From positions 1-64,000 of the forward strand of contig CAVULO010000015.1 in the NCBI GenBank assembly GCA_963742345.1: DNA of 64,000 nt, written 5' to 3'. This DNA comes from Pseudolabrys sp963742345 (GTDB lineage: Bacteria; Pseudomonadota; Alphaproteobacteria; Rhizobiales; Xanthobacteraceae). Positions 43,093 to 51,497 of this stretch are shown here, piece after piece. The position numbers were made by a program, and so were the translations under genes. Each line of letters starts with the position of its first letter. Position 1 is the stretch's first letter. The notes beneath the pieces were generated by a model that saw nothing but the letters and a program-made list of their open reading frames with translations, did not search any database and had not been told where the DNA came from.

Positions 43093-44151
43093 ATGGACAC
43101 CATTAAATTCGCAGAAGAGATAGATTTGCGCCGCCGTTACTTCGTTGGCGCTGCTGCCATGACCACGGCCGCGGCTCAGCTCGGCATAATTGGTTCGGCA
43201 GACGCACAACCGAACAAGACAAAGTTGCCTGCGGTCAAGCCAGGGACGCACACGTCCTTTGCCCCATTGAAGCAGATTGATGCCGGCGTGCTGAACATCA
43301 GCTACGCCGAGGCCGGCCCGCCCTCCGGTCCGCCGGTCATTCTTCTGCACGGGTGGCCCTACGACATTTACAGCTTTGTCGATGTCACGCCTTTGCTGGC
43401 ATCGGCCGGGTATCGGGTGATCGTCCCCTATCTGCGCGGCTATGGCTCGACGCGCTTCCTTTCAGGTGAGACAGTCCGCAATGGCCAGCCGTCGGCGCTC
43501 GCTGTCGATGTCATCGCCTTGATGGATGCGCTCAAGATCGAAAAGGCGACGCTCGCCGGTTTTGATTGGGGGGCGCGGACGGCCGACATCATCGCGGCGC
43601 TTTGGCCGGAGCGCTGCAAGGCCCTCGTCTCCGTGAGTGGCTATCTGATCGGCAGCCAGGAGGCCGGCAAGATGCCATTGCCGCCAAAGGCCGAGCTGCA
43701 ATGGTGGTATCAATTTTACTTTGCTACGGAACGTGGCCGGGCCGGCTATGACAAATACCGGCGCGACTTTTCAAAGCTTATTTGGCAGTTGGCTTCGCCG
43801 AAATGGAATTTCGACGATGCCACGTTCGATCGAACAGCGGCATCCTTCGACAATCCGGATCACGTCGCCATCGTGATCCACAATTACCGCTGGCGGCTTG
43901 GTTTGGCCGAAGGCGAGCCGAAATATGACGATCTGGAAAAGCGGCTTGCTGAAGGTCCGACGATCACTGTGCGGACAATCACCCTTGAAGGTGATGCCAA
44001 CGGTGCGCCACACTTGGATCCTAGTGCCTACGCCAAGAAATTCTCGGGCAAATATGCGCACAGGGTCATCAAGGGTGGCATCGGGCACAATCTGCCACAA
44101 GAAGCCCCGCATGCCTTCGCCGCAGCGGTGATCGACGTCGCCGAAGTTTGA
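43093..44151 (+). CDS. Alpha/beta hydrolase, epoxide hydrolase or dehalogenase-like, Tat-exported
   Basis: A 352-residue protein. A leader with DLRRRYFVGAAAMTTAAAQ is twin-arginine-like. HGWPYDIYSF near 86 supplies the oxyanion turn. The nucleophile elbow GFDWGAR near 157 carries Asp, as in epoxide hydrolases and haloalkane or fluoroacetate dehalogenases, rather than Ser. GGIGHNLPQEAP near 333 holds the catalytic His. With the EHN enzyme at 40555 and the thioredoxin between, it suggests a periplasmic detoxification or degradation unit. The stop-to-start gaps of 87 and 36 bp favour an operon. Confidence 0.83.
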   Translation: MDTIKFAEEIDLRRRYFVGAAAMTTAAAQLGIIGSADAQPNKTKLPAVKPGTHTSFAPLKQIDAGVLNISYAEAGPPSGPPVILLHGWPYDIYSFVDVTPLLASAGYRVIVPYLRGYGSTRFLSGETVRNGQPSALAVDVIALMDALKIEKATLAGFDWGARTADIIAALWPERCKALVSVSGYLIGSQEAGKMPLPPKAELQWWYQFYFATERGRAGYDKYRRDFSKLIWQLASPKWNFDDATFDRTAASFDNPDHVAIVIHNYRWRLGLAEGEPKYDDLEKRLAEGPTITVRTITLEGDANGAPHLDPSAYAKKFSGKYAHRVIKGGIGHNLPQEAPHAFAAAVIDVAEV

Positions 44152-44291
44152 CAGGCGATGGCGTTCCTCGCCGGTGAAAAGGAGAAAGCGCTAGGCGTTC
44201 GCCAACGCCAGTATTCGTGAGAGGGCGCCTATCGATATAGAGGATAGACTGGCCGTCCACTGTAGTGATTCTCTACTAGGAGATACCAAAG

Positions 44292-45116
44292 ATGTGGGCG
44301 GTCCTTGGTTTCGTACTTGCAGCCTCGATCGGCTTGGTGGTGGTGCTCGCCGTGGGCCGTCGTGGCTTAGTTCAGGGCAATGCCTACCCATGGAAACTCT
44401 ACGCCACGGCGAATATGCACGTCGGGATCATAGGCGGCCTCGCCGGCTTCGCTTTCACCGGGGTCGTGCTTGTCGTGACCCTCGCGCGAGACCGGCCCGG
44501 CACCGTGGCGAGTTCGCTCGATACAGTCATCGTGATGTTCTTGGTGGCCTACCTTTGGTGGGTCGGCAACGCCTTCCTTATTTCTTACATTCCGCACGAC
44601 GAGACGAGCGGTGAGTTGGTGCCGCGGATCCATTTCAGCCTTGCCTCGACAATCGAATATCGCACGGTCTTTCTATCCTGGTTTGCGCTGTTGCCGCTCC
44701 TCGAGGCAAATGGACTTGGACGCCTCGCCTACGTGCTCTACTTTCTTTTGCCCGCATCTTTGCTTTTCGGGTCCGTCCTCATCGCAATGTGCGCCGATGG
44801 CCTGGGGCTGTTGCGGCTATGGGAAACGTATCTTTCAGCGGCCGTAGGCACGATTCTCGCGCTGGCGTACACCGCCATCGTCGTAGTCGCGGTCCCCGCC
44901 GCGCGGTCCCCATACTCCCCGCTGCACCTCGCGCTTGTCATCTTCTGCATCAACGGCTTGGGCTTCGCATTGGCGGCGCTCACGCCGCTTTCACCGCGAT
45001 ATGCCGGCATTAGGCGATTTTACAAACGACATGGCAGGCGCATTGTCATTGCCGATATGCAACTGACAATGGCGTCGCTCGCGTTCCTCTGGCTTTGTGT
45101 CGTCGGGGCAATCTGA
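44292..45116 (+). CDS. Multi-pass membrane protein
   Basis: A 274-residue protein with about seven or eight hydrophobic helices and AGGAGATACC before the start. The N-terminal half alternates with short loops (GRRGLVQGNAYPWKLYATA). Conserved-looking polar residues in helices (WWVGNAFLISYIPHD, EYRTVFLSWFALLPL) suggest a transporter or enzyme, but no family is recognised. Similar proteins are found as hypothetical membrane proteins in Bradyrhizobium. Confidence 0.6.
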   Translation: MWAVLGFVLAASIGLVVVLAVGRRGLVQGNAYPWKLYATANMHVGIIGGLAGFAFTGVVLVVTLARDRPGTVASSLDTVIVMFLVAYLWWVGNAFLISYIPHDETSGELVPRIHFSLASTIEYRTVFLSWFALLPLLEANGLGRLAYVLYFLLPASLLFGSVLIAMCADGLGLLRLWETYLSAAVGTILALAYTAIVVVAVPAARSPYSPLHLALVIFCINGLGFALAALTPLSPRYAGIRRFYKRHGRRIVIADMQLTMASLAFLWLCVVGAI

Positions 45117-45281
45117 AATGGATGCAAACCGAAGTGACAGCCAAAGTAATCGAGGCCGTGCGCGATCTTGCTGATATAAAAGGTCCACCGAATGTCGCCT
45201 ATTGGCGAACGCCGCTGGCCATCGCACGAACTGCGGGAGCCTGAGGCCGTCGCGCCGTTTAATTTCGTATGGAAAGGCCGC

Positions 45282-46398
45282 TTATGCGAGCTCGGAAAGT
45301 TTGGCTGCTTTTCTCGCGCTGTAAAAACGCATGATGCGCTCCGCGGTAGGACGACGGAGAGCGATAAATTCCGCCTTGACCTGCGTTAAATCGTCGTGAA
45401 CGACTTGGCCATCCAACAGGCGCGACCGATAAATTACATCCAGTGTCGCTAATCGGAAACCAATTGCCTTAAATATAACGGCAACCGGGCTTGACCAGGA
45501 ACCCATAAACAGCCGTTCAATTTCGGTCGCCGAAAGGCCCGACAGAAGAGAAATTGCGACAATGACTTCTTCGAGTTTCTTTGCTTTCGCAAATTCATTT
45601 ACAACCGCTTCGGTAAGCGGCTGGGATCTAACGACGAGCTCGGCCGTCCTGTAATCTTTTGGTAAACCTGCCTCGTTTCCGGTCGTCGGTGCACCGATAG
45701 GCAATATTTCTTTGATTGTTTCGCCAAGTTCCGGAGCATCCGCCGTCAGTCTTTGTCGAACGATCTCTGACGCCTTCGATATGAGTTCGCGAAGGTGATG
45801 CTCCGGAATATCAATCCTTCTGGCGACGCGTTCTGATAACCAATCATCGTCGACGCTTTTTTTGACGAGTATTCCAAAACCCAGATCGGAGATCGCAGCG
45901 CCTGGATTGCTGGCTAGAGTACGCAGAACTTTGATGCTGCCTTTTGTTACCAATTGATCACTGACTATTTCGCTAAGCTGGTTACGGGTCGCAATAGCAA
46001 GTAGATGCTCCTGCCCATTAATCGTTATGCAATGGGTCAGAGTTCTCATCGTCCAGCACATTGGATTGAGCGAGAACTGGCTCTGCCACCTCAATCGCAT
46101 CGTCAAGTGCAAGTGTTCGGATTGTCTCGGCAGGTGCACCGTCAACCGGCGCAAGTCGTTGAGCAAGTTCCGCGCGAGCGCTGACTTCGACAGCAGCAAT
46201 GAGCACTTTCAAAATGCCGTCGTACAACTCGAGCTGATCAGCGGTATAGCGCCCTGCATTTATGAGGAAGAGATCAGTTACCCGACGCAACATCGCTCCG
46301 GTTTCGACTGAGCGGGTCGCGACTGCGTTTTCAAGATCGGAAATCAGGTTCTGCGACAGCACAAGCGTACTCGGATACAAACACCGGAAACTGACCAA
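45282..46398 (-). pseudogene. DUF2336 protein interrupted by one apparent frameshift
   Basis: The N-terminal part (46398 to about 46044, SVETGAMLRRVTDLFLINAG) and the C-terminal part (GQEHLLAIATRNQLSEIVSD, VLRTLASNPGAAISDLGFG, VARRIDIPEHHLRELISKA) are in different frames. Removing one T at 46043/46044 (plus strand) gives VLDDETLTHCITINGQEHLL, the usual DUF2336 sequence, and a protein of about 371 residues. The expected bases there are GACTC, a GANTC site. DUF2336 proteins are made of HEAT-like helical repeats and are restricted to Alphaproteobacteria. The true start is uncertain (a TTG at 46398 or GTG at 46362). Confidence 0.8.
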
Positions 46399-46527
46399 AT
46401 TGATCGTATACAGGAGGTGTAAATTCTACCGTAACGCGAAAGCCTAATGAGCCATTAACTCGGGCCATGGATTACGCGCGACATCGCTATCGCAGCTTGA
46501 TTAAGACGCGTGATCTAATTTCGAAGA

Positions 46528-46553
46528 GACCGTCCCAGGGCGGTTTTTCTTTT
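46528..46553 (+). terminator. Terminator-like hairpin fused to a palindromic cassette
   Basis: Stem ACCGTC/GGCGGT (one G-T pair), loop CCAG, then TTTTCTTTT. No plus-strand gene lies upstream within about 1.4 kb, so it is part of the repeat element or ends an untranslated RNA. Confidence 0.5.
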
Positions 46554-46571
46554 CGCGCACGTCATGTCGCG

Positions 46572-46643
46572 AATGTCTGCTTTCGGCACAAACCGGACGT
46601 CCGGAGGCGACCGATTGATGTCCGCTTGACCCAAAGCGGACAC
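46572..46643 (+). repeat. Palindromic repeat pair A-C
   Basis: Unit A at 46572-46600 (AATGTCTGCT, loop TTCGGCACAA, ACCGGACGT) and unit C at 46617-46643 (ATGTCCGCT, loop TGACCCAA, AGCGGACAC). Spacer 16 bp. B is missing here. The sequence CGCGCACGTCATGTCGCGA between the terminator and A recurs at 52586 and 53650. Confidence 0.8.
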
Positions 46644-46716
46644 GTGCCGCCCGTGCGGGCCTCGAATTTCACGGGATTCGATGTTAGTGTTTCCCGGTCA
46701 GCCCGGCGGAAACCGC

Positions 46717-48762
46717 ATGTCTTCTGACACGAGAGCAACCCTATCGGCGGCGACCAATGGCGGCGTCGCTCTTGGCGTTGAGGCGGCCGAGCACGAGCGC
46801 CAATTCCGCGAGTTACTGGAGTTCTGCCCCGCGGCGCTCATGGTCGTCGACGAAGACGGCCGGCTGCTATTCCACAATGCGCGGCTGCGCGAAATTCTGG
46901 GATACAGCAAGGACGAGCTCGATCTTTTTGACACCCGCATGCATTGGCATGATCTCGATCAGCGCACGCGGATCATCAACCAATTGCGAGAGCAGGGCGG
47001 CCAGGTTCTGAATGAAAAGGTGATATGGCGGACCAAGAAGGGCACGCTGGTTCATCTGCTGCTGTCATACGTGCAGGTGGCGTATCAAGGAGGGCATATC
47101 AGTTTTGTCGGGGGCAAGCGTGTGCTGTGGGTTTACGACATCACTGCGCTGACGAAACAGGAGACGCAAGTCGCTGAGCAGGAGCGCCAGCTTCGCGAAA
47201 TTCTTGACTATAGCCCGGCTGCAGTGAGCGTGGTCGACGAGGATGGGCGCCTCCTGTTCCACAATTGGCGCCTGCGCGAATTGACCGGCTACGGCAAAGA
47301 GGAACTCGAGCTGTTCGATACCAAACGCTTCTGGCACGACCTCGATCACCGAGGGCGTGTGGTCGAACTGCTGCGAACGCGCGGCGGCCAACTGCTGAAC
47401 GAGGAAGTGATCTGGAAGACCAAACAAGGCGAATTGCTCAACCTGCTGATCTCCTACGTCCAGGTCGCCTATCACGGTGGCCACGTGGCGGTTGCCGGCG
47501 GCAAGCGGCTTTATTGGCTCTATGACATCACGCCGCTGCGCCGCGCCGAGCAAGCCCGGTTGCGCAGCGAAAAGCGGCTCGGTGAGGCGATCGAAAGCAT
47601 TTCAGAAGGTTTCGTCTGTTACGACGGAGAGGACCAGCTTGTCATCTGCAACTCTTGCTACCGCAATTTGCTCTACCCCGGACTGGACATCGATCTCAGT
47701 GCCGGCACGACGTTTGAAAGCATTATCCGCCGAGCGGCCGAGCGTGGTTACGTCAAGGATGCGGAAGGCCGCATTGAAGAATGGATTGCAGAACGGTTGC
47801 AGCAGCATCACAATCCGGGCGAGCCGCAGCTGCAGCAGCGCGGCGACGGCCGCTGGGTGATGGTGAGCGAGCGCCGCACCGAGGACGGGGGCACTGTGTC
47901 AGTCTATTCCGATGTCACCGAGCTCAAGCAGCGCGAGCAAGATCTCACCGAAAAGTCCAATACCCTGGCCGCGCTCTCGTCCAAGCTCGCAAAATACCTC
48001 GCGCCGCAGGTGTACGATTCGATCTTCACCGGCCAGCAGGACGTTAAGATCGTCAGCAAACGCAAGAAGCTCACGGTCTGCTTTTCCGACCTCGTCGGCT
48101 TTACCGAGATTACCGACAAGATGGAGTTAGAGGATCTCACCCAGCTCCTCAATCATTACCTGACCGAAATGTCGAAGATCGCGCTGCAATACGGCGCGAC
48201 CATCGACAAATATGTCGGGGACGCCATTGTCATGTTCTTCGGCGATCCGGCGACGCTCGGCGTGAAGGAGGATGCGCTCGCCTGCGTTCAAATGGCGATC
48301 GCCATGCAAAGACGCGTCGGTGAGCTGGCGCATGAATGGAGCAATAGCGGTATCGATACGCCGCTGCAGTGCCGGATTGGCATTCACACCGGCTATTGTA
48401 CGGTCGGCAATTTCGGCAGCGATGACCGCATGGATTACACGATGGTCGGCGGCACCGTGAACCTTGCTTCGCGGTTGGAGCATGAAGCGCCGCCCGGTGG
48501 GGTGCTGATTTCATTCGAGACCTACGCGCTCGTAAAAGACAACGTGCGCTGCGAGGAGCGCGGTCACGTGCAGGTCAAAGGCATTGCGAAGCCGGTCGCG
48601 ACCTACGGGGTAATCGGGCTCGATCAGGATCCGGAACAGGCCGCTACAGCGCATCTACGGCTCGAGCTCGAAGTCGACCGCATGTCCGGCGACGAGCGCA
48701 AGGCGGCGGCGGATACACTCCGCCGCGCGCTCGGATTGCTCGAAAAGGGCGGCCAAGTCTGA
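46717..48762 (+). CDS. PAS-PAS-PAS class III adenylate/guanylate cyclase
   Basis: A 681-residue cytoplasmic signalling protein; an ATG 36 bp upstream is also possible. Two near-identical PAS units (about 25-150 and 152-280; LLFHNARLREILGYSKDELD and LLFHNWRLRELTGYGKEELE) arose by duplication. A third PAS-like unit (about 285-405) and a linker coiled coil precede the cyclase domain at 450-640. Metal Asp residues are in CFSDLVGFTEI and DKYVGDAIVMFFG. Transition-state Asn and Arg are in VNLASRLE. The usual Asp before VN that helps choose the base is Gly (MVGGTVN), so nucleotide preference is uncertain. Related bacterial cyclases show the same GG. No cAMP target is nearby. Confidence 0.87.
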   Translation: MSSDTRATLSAATNGGVALGVEAAEHERQFRELLEFCPAALMVVDEDGRLLFHNARLREILGYSKDELDLFDTRMHWHDLDQRTRIINQLREQGGQVLNEKVIWRTKKGTLVHLLLSYVQVAYQGGHISFVGGKRVLWVYDITALTKQETQVAEQERQLREILDYSPAAVSVVDEDGRLLFHNWRLRELTGYGKEELELFDTKRFWHDLDHRGRVVELLRTRGGQLLNEEVIWKTKQGELLNLLISYVQVAYHGGHVAVAGGKRLYWLYDITPLRRAEQARLRSEKRLGEAIESISEGFVCYDGEDQLVICNSCYRNLLYPGLDIDLSAGTTFESIIRRAAERGYVKDAEGRIEEWIAERLQQHHNPGEPQLQQRGDGRWVMVSERRTEDGGTVSVYSDVTELKQREQDLTEKSNTLAALSSKLAKYLAPQVYDSIFTGQQDVKIVSKRKKLTVCFSDLVGFTEITDKMELEDLTQLLNHYLTEMSKIALQYGATIDKYVGDAIVMFFGDPATLGVKEDALACVQMAIAMQRRVGELAHEWSNSGIDTPLQCRIGIHTGYCTVGNFGSDDRMDYTMVGGTVNLASRLEHEAPPGGVLISFETYALVKDNVRCEERGHVQVKGIAKPVATYGVIGLDQDPEQAATAHLRLELEVDRMSGDERKAAADTLRRALGLLEKGGQV

Positions 48763-48790
48763 CATTCGAGCGGCGCCAGTGGGCCCCCAG

Positions 48791-49612
48791 ATGATGCATT
48801 CGAGCGGATCCATATCGATGGACAAAAACGACGTTGATGCACTTCGCAAAGCTGTTCAGTTGCTCGAGCAAGCCAGCCTAGCCGCGCGCCTTGCCAACAT
48901 GATTGGAAAGCCTGTTGAACTATTGGGCCGGGCTTTACCCGCGGGTGCTTCGCAAGCCATCGCTGTAGCCACAACAAAAAGTCTTGAAGCTGCCGTCACG
49001 GTCGCGCTCTTCACAATTCGAGGCGGGTCTCAAGAAAGCTCACAGATTCTGCACAGAGCGTTGGCGGTAGCCTCTGGTGCCGCTGGAGGGGCGTTTGGCA
49101 TTTTGTCGTTGCCCTTAGAACTTCCGGTCTCGACCATCATCATCTTGCGATCAATTCTCGACATCGCTCGAAGCGAGGGCGAGGATCTAGCAGATCCGGA
49201 AGCGAGCCTGTCATGCGTTGAAGTCTTTGGACTGGGCGGTCGGACTGAGGCGGATGATGCTGCGGAAGGCGGCTATTTTGTTGTGCGTGGTGTTTTTGCG
49301 ACTTCCGTCACGGAAGCCGCCCGCTTCATTGCTGAACGCGGCATCGTTGAGGAAGGCAGCCCCGTGCTCGTGCGATTGATTGCTCAGATCGCCTCTCGGT
49401 TCGGGTTCGTCGTTTCACAAAAGGCTGCAGCGCAGACCATCCCGGTCATTGGCGCGCTCGGAGGCGCTGCCATCAACTACGCATTTATCGACCACTTCCA
49501 ATCGATCGCGCGCGGCCATTTTACCGTCCGACGACTTGAGCGAAAATACGGCAAAGATATTGTTTTCGCTGCGTACGAGCGCATTCGTCAGGATCGCGGA
49601 ACGGCAGACTAA
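48791..49612 (+). CDS. EcsC-family protein
   Basis: About 273 residues. Starts at 48791, 48794 and 48821 are all possible with no strong ribosome site. The sequence follows the EcsC pattern: AAVTVALFTIRGG near 70, GAAGGAFGILSLPLELPVST near 105, IILRSILDIARSEGEDL, and SCVEVFGLGG near 150. EcsC proteins are small membrane-associated proteins linked in Bacillus to ABC exporter function and secretion, but the biochemical role is unknown. It follows the cyclase gene by 28 bp and may share its transcript. Confidence 0.72.
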   Translation: MMHSSGSISMDKNDVDALRKAVQLLEQASLAARLANMIGKPVELLGRALPAGASQAIAVATTKSLEAAVTVALFTIRGGSQESSQILHRALAVASGAAGGAFGILSLPLELPVSTIIILRSILDIARSEGEDLADPEASLSCVEVFGLGGRTEADDAAEGGYFVVRGVFATSVTEAARFIAERGIVEEGSPVLVRLIAQIASRFGFVVSQKAAAQTIPVIGALGGAAINYAFIDHFQSIARGHFTVRRLERKYGKDIVFAAYERIRQDRGTAD

Positions 49613-49614
49613 TG

Positions 49615-49643
49615 CAAAAAACCCCGCCGTTTCCGGCGGGGTT
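49615..49643 (-). terminator. Intrinsic terminator, strongest on the minus strand
   Basis: Stem AACCCCGCC/GGCGGGGTT encloses a 6-base loop; on the minus strand it ends in TTTTTT. It lies 127 bp beyond the stop of the glycine-rich gene at 49771 and 3 bp after the EcsC stop, so it probably serves both directions. Confidence 0.75.
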
Positions 49644-49693
49644 GAGTTTGGGACTCTAGAGCCCGAGGGCTCCATCAAGCTGAACGCACCGTA

Positions 49694-49762
49694 TTATTCA
49701 ATATTCTGCGCGATGCGTCGCGTGCGCGGATCAACCAGCACAGCATGGTCGGTGGCCGATTC
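49694..49762 (-). pseudogene. 3' end duplication of the DUF1236 gene
   Basis: The minus strand reads SATDHAVLVDPRTRRIAQ, then NIE and a stop. This matches the end of the DUF1236 protein (NNHAVLVDPRTRRIVQIID). It lies directly after the stop of the glycine-rich gene. Only about the last 20 codons are present. Confidence 0.7.
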
Positions 49763-49770
49763 TTTGACTA

Positions 49771-50061
49771 TCAATCACAAACGCGAACGCGCTGGATGTG
49801 GACGCGTCCGTACCCGTCTTCAACCTGTTGCCGCTCGGTGTGACAGCTACCGTAAACGGGTTGATAGCCCGATTCATAGTAACCTGGGCCGCCGTAATAA
49901 CCGCGATTGGCCTGCGAGCCGATGATCGCGCCGACCGCCAGACCACCGACGACTCCAGCGGCGACCGCGCCGCCATTGCCACCCGCGAAGGCAGGCTGCG
50001 ACGATGACGTGACCGCCAACGCCAAGACAGCAACGGCCGTAAGCGTGATGAATTTCAACAT
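49771..50061 (-). CDS. Small secreted glycine-rich protein
   Basis: A 96-residue protein with signal MLKFITLTAVAVLALAVTSS, cleaved after AFA. A glycine-zipper-like stretch (GGAVAAGVVGGLAVGAIIGS) and a Tyr/Gly segment follow. Two cysteines near the end (GSCHTERQQVEDGYG and VRVCD) may form a disulfide. Such proteins are common in the rhizobial periplasm. It is followed by the DUF1236 remnant. Confidence 0.65.
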   Translation of the reverse strand: MLKFITLTAVAVLALAVTSSSQPAFAGGNGGAVAAGVVGGLAVGAIIGSQANRGYYGGPGYYESGYQPVYGSCHTERQQVEDGYGRVHIQRVRVCD

Positions 50062-50085
50062 GTTTTATTCCTTCAACGTTGGGTG

Positions 50086-50502
50086 TTAGTCGATGATCTG
50101 AACAATGCGTCGCGTGCGCGGATCAACAAGCACGGCGTGGTTGTTCACATACGTGTAGCGGTAGCCGGTCACGTGGTAGTCGGTGGGAATGTCGTAGTAA
50201 GTAACGCCACTTTCCGGCAGCTCAGCGCCAACGACAAATTCATTCGTGTAGCGATAGGACGGCAAGCGCTCGCGAACGACATATTCGCGAAAGCGCGGGC
50301 GTTCCTCGACGCCGAGAATGCCACCGATCGTGCCGGCGACGGCGCCTACTGTTCCGCCGACGACGGCGCCGACGGGGCCGGCATCGCGGTCACCTTGTGC
50401 CGCGCCGCGTTCCATTCCGCGAACGGTGCCTTGCGCATGCGCTGCCATCGGCAGCGCCAGGAGGGCGAGAAGCATCGTCGGTACCAAAAGCCTGGTTTGC
50501 AT
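50086..50502 (-). CDS. Secreted DUF1236-domain protein
   Basis: A 138-residue protein read from the ATG at 50502, where a signal begins (MQTRLLVPTMLLALLALPMA, cleavage after AHA). A glycine-zipper stretch (GAVVGGTVGAVAGTIGGILG) is followed by the DUF1236 unit: VVGAELPESGVTYYDIPTDY, then GYRYTYVNNHAVLVDPRTRR. DUF1236 occurs in one or more copies in rhizobial envelope proteins of unknown role. It lies 24 bp before the glycine-rich gene, likely as one transcript. Confidence 0.75.
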   Translation of the reverse strand: MQTRLLVPTMLLALLALPMAAHAQGTVRGMERGAAQGDRDAGPVGAVVGGTVGAVAGTIGGILGVEERPRFREYVVRERLPSYRYTNEFVVGAELPESGVTYYDIPTDYHVTGYRYTYVNNHAVLVDPRTRRIVQIID

Positions 50503-50727
50503 ATGTCGCTCCAAAGGTTGGGATTTCCAACCGCCTGGGGCTGGACGCAACACCAAGCTCCCGGCCAGGTCTTTCGTTCCCTCTGGGGGAACTATCTTTT
50601 GAGCGAATTGGCCAATTGCGGCGGCGCCGGGTGCCGCGCGCATCGTGCCGAACCTGCGGCAGCGCGAGGGAACCTATTCCGCATTTCGTCCATTGGTGTG
50701 GTGAGCCGATCCAAGGAGGCTCGTCAG

Positions 50728-50847
50728 ATGTGGCTTTATGTCGTGACGTGGCTTCCTTTACTTTCGATCAGCTTGACCGCTGCCATCTGCTTTGGCGTAG
50801 CATCGTTTATTGTCGGACAAGCAAAACCTCGCACTGGCCCGTTTTGA
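50728..50847 (+). CDS. Small single-helix membrane protein
   Basis: A 39-residue protein with a strong AGGAGG 9 bases before the ATG. MWLYVVTWLPLLSISLTAAI continues to CFGVASFIVGQAKPRTGPF: one hydrophobic helix and a short basic tail. The ribosome site is the main evidence. Confidence 0.55.
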   Translation: MWLYVVTWLPLLSISLTAAICFGVASFIVGQAKPRTGPF

Positions 50848-50921
50848 GAACGATTTGGTTATCGGCGTTCTGTTCGTCCCTGCGCATCGCCATTGCCAAA
50901 CGACCCGAGGAAGGTTGGGTA

Positions 50922-51023
50922 ATGTCTCACATGGAGCTGCATTTCGCCGTTCGCTTTCTTATTATTGGCATCGCATTGATCTATGTACTGGGCCCGATAC
51001 TCTGGCACTGGCGCGTAGTCTGA
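50922..51023 (+). CDS. Small single-helix membrane protein
   Basis: A 33-residue protein with GAGGAAGG upstream of the ATG. MSHMELHFAVRFLIIGIALI, then YVLGPILWHWRVV, is one helix with charged and aromatic ends. It follows the 39-residue gene by 74 bp. Confidence 0.5.
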   Translation: MSHMELHFAVRFLIIGIALIYVLGPILWHWRVV

Positions 51024-51150
51024 CCGATGGTCCCTGGTCGCCAGGAGATAGTCTGATCACAGCGAATAGGCCGCAGCCGCCGCAATGCGGCCTCTCTCAG
51101 TTTTATATTGGAGCGCATTCGCCCGGGTGATCGGAAACCAGAGGTTGCTT

Positions 51151-51225
51151 TCAGACGTGCAGACCAAAGAAGCCTGCAACGAATAGTACGACGACCACGA
51201 CGCCGATGATGTAGAAAATGTTCAT
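51151..51225 (-). CDS. Tiny membrane protein
   Basis: A 24-residue protein: MNIFYIIGVVVVVLFVAGFF then GLHV. It has CGGAGT 4 bases before the ATG. Tiny proteins of this pattern (M-x-I-x-x-I-I-G-V-V-V-V-x(5)-G) are widespread in Hyphomicrobiales and often missed in annotation. Function is unknown. Confidence 0.55.
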   Translation of the reverse strand: MNIFYIIGVVVVVLFVAGFFGLHV

Positions 51226-51497
51226 TGTGTACTCCGATTGAGGCTTGTGCGACTTCAATATGAAGCAACGGCGCTCCAATCGAAAACGTATCGGCATGCA
51301 AGTAAGTTCCCGCATTACTTTTGTGTACGAATGCAATTTCGAGTTTCGCCAATCTGGTGCGGCAGCTATCGAGCGTCAGTCTGCGACGCAGGATGTAATC
51401 ATGATCGGGGCGCCCCGTAATTTTCTGACGAGAGCACGGAGTCATGAAATAAGGACAGCTTTGGTCGGAACCGGCCTCCTCTAGCAGGCGTTCACTC

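Noticed and set aside
45189..45211. A further palindrome at 45189 (AATGTCGCCTATTGGCGAACG)
   Set aside because: Only a very decayed A-like half is visible, and the short inverted repeat could be chance.
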